Positions 50,367 through 55,365 of a stretch of DNA of 55,365 nucleotides are shown here, piece after piece. Within the stretch, counting starts at the first letter, position 1. Every line of letters begins with the position of its first letter. The translations under genes and the position numbers were made by a program. The stretch is from Rhodobacter sp. SY28-1 (lineage in GTDB: Bacteria; Pseudomonadota; Alphaproteobacteria; Rhodobacterales; Rhodobacteraceae): NCBI RefSeq assembly GCF_005222785.1, contig NZ_STGH01000007.1, positions 1 to 55,365 of the forward strand. The letters run 5' to 3'. Below the pieces are notes generated by a model. It had not been told where the DNA came from, searched no databases, and saw only the letters and a program-made list of their open reading frames with translations.

Positions 50367-50721
50367 CCATCTCGCCTCCTTGCCCGACGACACAGGCGTA
50401 GACCCGCGCCACTATCAAGTCGGACCATGGGGAAGGGACCGGAATACAGGCGGAAGGTGGAACTGGGGCGGGGAGGGGCGTTCCGCTTCAAGTAAGCAAC
50501 GGCTTCGCTGGAGGGGGCCTGCCTGTGGTCCGGTCCGAAAGATCGGAGCAGAACGCGCGCTTTTCCGGAGGCAGATCCGAAATGGCAAGTGTCACACCAT
50601 GTACGGGTCGTGCCTGATGGCGGCGCGGGGCATCGCGCAGGCTCGTGCGACCTAGAAAAGCCTTCAATTCTCCGCTTTTGCCAGTGTATTCCTGTCCCGT
50701 TCAGCAGCGCAGGAGGCCTTG
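50367..50721. promoter_or_regulatory. Region between integrase and Cache-protein genes
   Basis: A 355-base gap between divergent genes. It holds the second 30-bp repeat (50436..50465). AGGAGG lies five bases before the rightward ATG. I see no other gene and no firm promoter. Confidence 0.4.
50436..50465 (+). repeat. 30-bp shared upstream element, copy 2
   Basis: A 28/30 match to 47925..47954, located 70 bases upstream of the integrase start. See copy 1. Confidence 0.7.
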
Positions 50722-51834
50722 ATGGAGCGTATTACGACGAAACGTCCGGTCACATTGCCAACCGCCATCTATGCCTTTGTCATAATCAGTGCCCTGATCG
50801 GTGCCGCTTTTTTGACCGTGGCCCTGCGCTCTGCCGTAGACCGCATGGTCCAGGGAGCGATGGCCGAAGCAATAACCGTTCGTTCGGATGGCCTGATGAA
50901 GGCATTCACTCGGGAACTGTCGGACGAGTGGCTGCGGATGGAGGCGCTTTCGGCCCGGCTGTCGTCAGAGAACCCGGAAGCCTTGCGACCGGTCATGGAC
51001 CTCATGGCCTCCGAAGGCGACAAGATTTCGTGGGTCGGATTTGCCGCGATGGACGGAACGGTCACCGTGGCGTCGAATGGCATGCTGGAGGGAGCGAACG
51101 TCAGCGAGCGTCCATGGTTCCGGCGTGGTCTTGAAGGCTATTTTGCCGGGGATGTTCACGAGGCGGTCCTGCTGGCCAAGTTGCTCGACCCCGAAGGAGA
51201 GAACCCGCCTCGCTTCATCGACTATGCCCTGCCAGTAATCGACGCGGAAGGCCGATACATTGGGGTGCTTGGCTTGCATATCAACTTCGACTGGGCCGCG
51301 GGCCTTGTCACGGACCTTGCCAAGGCGCTGGACATAGACGCGCTTCTGGTTTCGCAGGACGGTACCATCATCGTGTCGACGCTCGATGCCGACCCGGCCA
51401 AGCCGACCATTGCACCTTTCCGGCAGGCGGCACTCGCGGCGACCCGGGCCGCCAGCACGCAATGGCCCGACGGGAAGACCTATTTCTCGGTCGTGCTGCC
51501 GGTGGAGGCCTCCGGTCAAGTTCCGAACTTCGGCTGGAGACTGATCTCGCGCGTGGACCAGACGGCTTTCCGCACCATCGATGCCGACCTTCCGTCACTG
51601 CTGGTGCCGTTCATTCTCGGCCTTGTCGCGGCGCTGTCGATTGCGACCGTCATCTTCGTCCGGGTCTTTGCGGCTCCCTTCGGGGCTGCGGCCCGCAACG
51701 CGGCGGCCATTGCCGGCGGCGAGGACGCATTCCCGTTTGAGTCGCAGCGGACGCAGGAGTTGTCGCAGCTTTCGGCGGCCATCGCGCGCCTGCAGGGGCA
51801 GGTCCGGGCCCGACTCAGCGGGGGCCCTCGTTGA
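50722..51834 (+). CDS. Membrane-bound Cache-domain protein without output domain
   Basis: A 370-aa protein. Membrane segments at about 14-34 and 292-318 flank a periplasmic double-Cache-like sensor (VGFAAMDGTVTVASNGMLEG, YALPVIDAEGRYIGVLGLHI, LVSQDGTIIVSTLD). A short HAMP-like tail follows the second segment. It ends there: no GGDEF, kinase or methyl-accepting domain is present, so the signal must pass to a partner. It converges on and overlaps the glycosyltransferase gene by 20 bp. AGGAGG precedes the ATG. Likely part of the polysaccharide cassette. Confidence 0.75.
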   Translation: MERITTKRPVTLPTAIYAFVIISALIGAAFLTVALRSAVDRMVQGAMAEAITVRSDGLMKAFTRELSDEWLRMEALSARLSSENPEALRPVMDLMASEGDKISWVGFAAMDGTVTVASNGMLEGANVSERPWFRRGLEGYFAGDVHEAVLLAKLLDPEGENPPRFIDYALPVIDAEGRYIGVLGLHINFDWAAGLVTDLAKALDIDALLVSQDGTIIVSTLDADPAKPTIAPFRQAALAATRAASTQWPDGKTYFSVVLPVEASGQVPNFGWRLISRVDQTAFRTIDADLPSLLVPFILGLVAALSIATVIFVRVFAAPFGAAARNAAAIAGGEDAFPFESQRTQELSQLSAAIARLQGQVRARLSGGPR

Positions 51835-53803
51835 AGGACAGTCGCCGTGTGATCCCCTCGACAAGCGCGGCCATGCGGATGTTGAGGACACCCGGCGCCT
51901 CGCCATCGGCGTAGAAGCGTTCCAGCAGGGCAGTGCGCTGCGCGTCATCCGGCATGAGGCTGAGCCGCGCGCCGTCGTCTGTCGCAGACAGCGCAAGAAA
52001 TGGCACATCGCCGACACCCTGAATGCGGAGCGTTCCGCGCGCGCCCGTCGCGCAATCCGCACCCCGGATGCGGACACGGTCCTGCGCCAGGGCAACCAGC
52101 CAGACTTCCTGCGGGATGCCCCCGTCTGGCATGAGTTCGGCTCGCTCGGGAGTGTCTGCGATGTGGCGCTCGCGACGTGGAAGCTCGATGCAGACCAGTA
52201 TGGTGAAGGTGAGGACCAGGACGTTGTAAAGCGTCCAGAACAGGACGACCGCCTTGCCGTCCCCCGCATCGTAGAAGGCGAAGCGGTCGGACAGGATGCC
52301 GATGGTCAATCCGATCAGCGTCAGCGCCAGAATAACCGCGAAAGGAGCCAGAAGCGCCCATTGCACCGTCACGCGCGACCGGTCGCCGCCTTTAGCCGTG
52401 ACCTTGAACGGATGCCCTTTCGGTCGCAGCAGGCCGACAAAGGCCGCGCGACAGATGGGCAACGCCCCCAGTAGCTGGCTGACATCGGTGAGGACCGGCG
52501 CGACCACGCCAAGAGTCACAAAGTTCAGCGCCATGATCACCCAGATGTAATAGGTTCCGAAATACCGGATGACGTCGGGCACGGTGGCATCCACGACCGT
52601 CACGTTGGCGAACCAGTAGAACAGCGGATAAACCAGCGCCGCGAGGCGGAAGGGAAAGGTCGTCGTCCAATAGAGGACGCTGTCGATGACGCTCCAGCGG
52701 TCTCGCAGGCGAAGTCGGTTTCGCGCGAAGGGGCCGACTTTGCTACGCGCAATCTGCATCATGCCAAGGCACCAGCGCGCGCGCTGGGTGACGTATTCCT
52801 TCAGGCCTTCGGGGGCCAGGCCCTCCGTTAACGGCTCGTTGAGGTAGGCTGTGGACCAGCCCGCCTCCTGCAGAACCAGCGTCACCATGAAGTCCTCGGT
52901 CACGCTGTCCGTCGAGAACCAGCCGATCTCCTTCAGCGCGCTGAAGCGGGCCACCGACGAGGTGCCGCAGCAAAAGGCCACGCCCCAGGCATCGCGCGCG
53001 GCCTGCATGTGGTCGAAGAAGAAGCGCTGCTCGTCGGGATATGACCGGCTGAGTCCCAGATTGTGCTGGATCGGGTCGGCGTTGAAGAAATGCTGCGGCG
53101 TCTGCACCAGCCCGACCTTCGGGTCGCGGAACAGGGCCAGCGTCCGGCTGATGAACCCGCGGTGCGGCACGAAATCGGCGTCCAGCACGGCCACGAAGTC
53201 CGGCGGCTCGGGCGAGGCGTCCAGAAGGGCCAGCGCATGGTTCATGTTGCCGGCCTTGGCGCCCTTGTTGTCGGGCCGGGTGATGTAGCCCACGCCCATG
53301 CGGCCGCAGTAGTCGCGCAGCCAGTCGCGGCGGCCGTCATCAAGGACAAAGATCTCCTTGCGCGGATGGCGCAGCGCCAGCGCGCCGACGACCGTGCGTT
53401 CCAGCACCTCCAGTTCTTCGTTGTAGGTGGCGATCAGGATGGCCACCTTGGGCATCGGCCCGGGTTCCCACCAGCCGAGGTTCTCGGTGGCGTCGGGCGA
53501 ACGGTCGCGTGTCCGGGTTAGCATCACGAAGGCGCTGAGGGATCCGACCAGGGCCGCCGCCTCGAACAGGAACAGCGATCCGCTGGCAAGAAAGTCGAAC
53601 GTCAGCCCCGGTGGGGCCAGCGTAGAGGTCGCGCGCCACCAGATGTAGCGACCGGCGAATAGGAAGGCGATCCCGAACAGAAGCAGCCGGTGCCAGGTGG
53701 TGCGCCGGTTCAGGACCGACGTTGCAAGAAAGGCGGCCGCGATCACAGCGCAAAGTTCAACCAGCGCCGACTGTGTTTCGGAAAGAAGCGGAACGCCGAT
53801 CAC
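51815..53803 (-). CDS. Cellulose-synthase-like family 2 glycosyltransferase
   Basis: A 662-aa membrane synthase. N-terminal membrane segments are followed by a GT2 domain with VLDDGRRDW, AVLDADF (D-x-D type), TEDF and QRARW (the Q-x-x-R-W motif), then more membrane segments. The C-terminal part has a degenerate PilZ-like segment (PRRERH, without the D/N-x-S-x-x-G motif). Such enzymes polymerise and export a beta-glycan such as cellulose or alginate-like polymers. It is coupled to the HlyD-like gene by ATGA. The lost PilZ motif suggests it may not be controlled by c-di-GMP. Confidence 0.87.
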   Translation of the reverse strand: MIGVPLLSETQSALVELCAVIAAAFLATSVLNRRTTWHRLLLFGIAFLFAGRYIWWRATSTLAPPGLTFDFLASGSLFLFEAAALVGSLSAFVMLTRTRDRSPDATENLGWWEPGPMPKVAILIATYNEELEVLERTVVGALALRHPRKEIFVLDDGRRDWLRDYCGRMGVGYITRPDNKGAKAGNMNHALALLDASPEPPDFVAVLDADFVPHRGFISRTLALFRDPKVGLVQTPQHFFNADPIQHNLGLSRSYPDEQRFFFDHMQAARDAWGVAFCCGTSSVARFSALKEIGWFSTDSVTEDFMVTLVLQEAGWSTAYLNEPLTEGLAPEGLKEYVTQRARWCLGMMQIARSKVGPFARNRLRLRDRWSVIDSVLYWTTTFPFRLAALVYPLFYWFANVTVVDATVPDVIRYFGTYYIWVIMALNFVTLGVVAPVLTDVSQLLGALPICRAAFVGLLRPKGHPFKVTAKGGDRSRVTVQWALLAPFAVILALTLIGLTIGILSDRFAFYDAGDGKAVVLFWTLYNVLVLTFTILVCIELPRRERHIADTPERAELMPDGGIPQEVWLVALAQDRVRIRGADCATGARGTLRIQGVGDVPFLALSATDDGARLSLMPDDAQRTALLERFYADGEAPGVLNIRMAALVEGITRRLSFNEGPR

Positions 53804-54969
53804 TGCCCGATCAACCCACGCAGCCAGTCCAGCGGACGCGCCGCAAAGAACACGCGCCCCGTGCGGCCGATTGCGCAGGCAAGCCCGGCATCCTCGGCCA
53901 GCCCCGGAACATCCACGGCCACATCATAGCGCTGCAGGTGGCGCTGGCTCGGGGCTACGGCGAGATTGCGATAGACCGTCTCGGCCCCGGATCCGGCCAG
54001 CCGCGCCACCGTTCCCTCGAAGGTCCGGCTGTCGCCTTGCGGCCGGAACGTGGCCGGATCGCCAATGGACAGCGAGTTGTAGATGCTTTCCGTCACCGAG
54101 ACCGTGACCATGACCGAGCCGCAATCGACCAGCTTCAGAAGCTCGTCGCCCCTCTGGACGTTCTCTCCGCTGGCCGATCGCAATTCCCAGACGATCCCGT
54201 CCACGGCCGCAGTCAGGGGCGCGGTGGCCAGCCGGTTGACCCGCAGCCGCTCGGCGTCGATCCGTGCCGCAAAGGCGGCGGCGCGCGCCTCGGCCTCGGC
54301 CAGCACGCTGCGATGTTCCGCAAGCCGCGCCCGCAGGTCGGCGCGCCACTGTTCAGACCAAGGGGCATCGTTGTAGCCGTCGCCAAGGAAAACCGTCCCT
54401 CGCGCCGCCCGAAGCTGGTTTTCCAGCACTGCCACCCTCTCGCGCGCGTATTCAAGTGCGATGCCGGGCAGCAGTGGATCCCCGGGGTTCTCGGTCTGTC
54501 CGGGGCTGAGCGTCGCCGCCGGATCATTGTCTTCCGCCGCCGGGTCCTCTTCAAGTAGCACCAGCCGGGCGCGGGCATGGGCGAGCCGTGCCTCGATTTC
54601 GGTGATCCGAGCAGTCCGGTAGGCTTCAGTCCTGCCATCGAGTGCGGCAATCTGCGAGTCCAGGTCCGTGATGATCGCCCGTTCACGGGCAACCGCCGCC
54701 TCTTCCAACTGCCGCTCCATGGTGAGGTCATCAAGCCGGACGGCGTCCGACCTTGGGTCGTCCACACTGCCAAGCGTGTCGCCTGACCGCACGCGTTCGC
54801 CCAACGACAAGGGCACAAGGGTGACATCGCCCGCAACGGGGGCCCGCACCGCAGTCAGACGCGCATTGACCACTGCATCGGCACTCACCCCTGCAAGCTG
54901 TTCGCCTACAAGGATCCACAAAGCGACGAGAAGGACGCCGAGTCCGATGAGAATACGTGTCAAGCGCAT
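53800..54969 (-). CDS. HlyD-like periplasmic adaptor of polysaccharide export
   Basis: A 389-aa protein from the ATG at 54969, with GGAG six bases upstream. One N-terminal membrane segment (residues 5-24) is followed by a biotinyl-lipoyl half (RAPVAGDVTLVPLSLGERVR), a long coiled-coil hairpin (about 80-240), a second lipoyl half (PLTAAVDGIVWELRSASGEN) and a beta-barrel (IGDPATFRPQGDSRTFEGTV). This architecture, paired with a GT2 synthase, resembles Alg8/Alg44-type systems. It guides the polymer through the periplasm. It is the first gene of the two-gene operon. Confidence 0.83.
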   Translation of the reverse strand: MRLTRILIGLGVLLVALWILVGEQLAGVSADAVVNARLTAVRAPVAGDVTLVPLSLGERVRSGDTLGSVDDPRSDAVRLDDLTMERQLEEAAVARERAIITDLDSQIAALDGRTEAYRTARITEIEARLAHARARLVLLEEDPAAEDNDPAATLSPGQTENPGDPLLPGIALEYARERVAVLENQLRAARGTVFLGDGYNDAPWSEQWRADLRARLAEHRSVLAEAEARAAAFAARIDAERLRVNRLATAPLTAAVDGIVWELRSASGENVQRGDELLKLVDCGSVMVTVSVTESIYNSLSIGDPATFRPQGDSRTFEGTVARLAGSGAETVYRNLAVAPSQRHLQRYDVAVDVPGLAEDAGLACAIGRTGRVFFAARPLDWLRGLIGQ

Positions 54970-55318
54970 CGCTGCTCCGGTAAGGCTAGGAATATCCAAG
55001 CGGAACCACATCGCAAACGTGGATCACGGTCAAGGCCGAGCCGGAAAGCCAAAGAGTGCAAAGGGGGGGCGCGAAGTTACAACGCACAATCACTTCCGTT
55101 TGCGATGAGGCTCGTCGCTCGCTCCAGGAAGGATGTCGATTGCTTCTGGCAGCAAGCGCTCTTGTCAACGCCTGGTCAACCCGCGAATGTGGCTTGGGCA
55201 ACGTTGAACCCGTTGAATAGGGGCGGAATCCGGTAGGCTCCGGCGAAAGAACTTGCTCTTTCAAAGACTTGCGCACCAAGTTGTTGAAATCAAAAGAGTC
55301 AGCAAAATCAATGGGTTC
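54970..55318. other. Right integration arm
   Basis: A 349-base gene-free stretch between the cassette and attR. It holds the arm-type repeat at 55161..55180 and probably the promoter of the HlyD-like gene. I see no gene in it. Confidence 0.5.
55161..55180 (+). other. Candidate integrase arm-type site, right
   Basis: A 20-bp sequence with 19 of 20 bases identical to 113..132, containing two GTCAAC copies. It lies about 140 bases inside attR; the left copy lies about 65 bases inside attL. Confidence 0.55.
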
Positions 55319-55365
55319 GGCTCATAACCTGAAGGCCGCAGGTTCAAATCCTGCCCCCGCAACCA
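55319..55365 (+). other. attR: displaced 3' tRNA-fMet fragment
   Basis: An exact 47-base copy of the left end. The bases just before it do not rebuild the 5' part of a tRNA, so this is the displaced 3' end. The core repeat begins next to the anticodon loop, where tyrosine integrases of this kind often cross over. Confidence 0.9.

Noticed and set aside
1-55365. CRISPR array or internal tRNA genes
   Set aside because: No regularly spaced long repeats and no complete tRNA were seen; the only tRNA sequence is the att core.

Overview
The window is one complete integrated temperate siphophage (prophage) of a GC-rich alphaproteobacterium, most likely a Rhodobacterales species. Both ends carry the same 47-bp sequence, the 3' part of an initiator tRNA-fMet gene (anticodon loop CTCATAA, C-C-C-C-G-C-A acceptor strand, CCA). 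The 5' part of that tRNA lies outside the left edge, so the element is integrated into the 3' end of the gene: attL 1..47, attR 55319..55365. The tyrosine integrase, lambda-type terminase (gpA family), gpB-like portal, gpC-like S49 protease, gpD and gpE capsid genes and a G/GT frameshift locate it among lambda-like siphophages. The tail-tip genes (DUF2163 and others) are of the kind common in Rhodobacterales phages.

Layout, left to right. 0.2-3.0 kb: AbiEi/AbiEii toxin-antitoxin pair with an operator-like palindrome, an orphan ParD-like antitoxin and a cysteine-rich protein. 3.0-4.4 kb: lysis (spanins, M15 endolysin with a C-terminal membrane anchor, small membrane protein). 4.4-11.5 kb: tail fibres and tail tip, including a J-like protein with an embedded von Willebrand A domain. 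11.5-14.0 kb: an inverted three-gene cargo operon with a DUF4258-like protein, an unknown 471-aa protein and a UDG-like protein. 14.6-20.3 kb: tail genes. 20.4-21.6 kb: an exported-protein moron. 21.6-29.7 kb: head, portal and terminase. 29.8-31.9 kb: small early genes and a divergent PIN / PD-(D/E)XK pair. 31.9-34.5 kb: two tandem ParB-domain methyltransferases. 34.9-42.0 kb: a three-gene type III-like restriction-modification operon. 42.1-43.2 kb: RES/Xre toxin-antitoxin. 43.6-44.2 kb: CoiA-like nuclease cargo. 44.2-47.9 kb: replication and early operon (HTH, VRR-NUC, winged-helix replication protein with internal iterons, C5 methyltransferase with a second overlapping frame). 48.5-50.4 kb: a regulator-like gene and the integrase. 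50.7-55.0 kb: a lysogenic-conversion cassette for exopolysaccharide (Cache-domain membrane protein, cellulose-synthase-like glycosyltransferase, HlyD-like adaptor). 55.0-55.4 kb: integration arm and attR.

How it works together. Head and tail genes form one long leftward transcription unit with many ATGA overlaps. The accessory genes are unusually rich in defence-like and DNA-modifying functions: AbiE, type III R-M, RES/Xre, CoiA-like, PIN, PD-(D/E)XK, UDG-like, and three extra methyltransferases. The two most interesting unexplained units are the inverted cargo operon inside the tail module (11648..13993) and the exopolysaccharide cassette next to attR (50722..54969). The best-supported hidden DNA signal is an iteron array at 46497..46694 inside the replication gene, whose repeats are conserved although read in three different frames.
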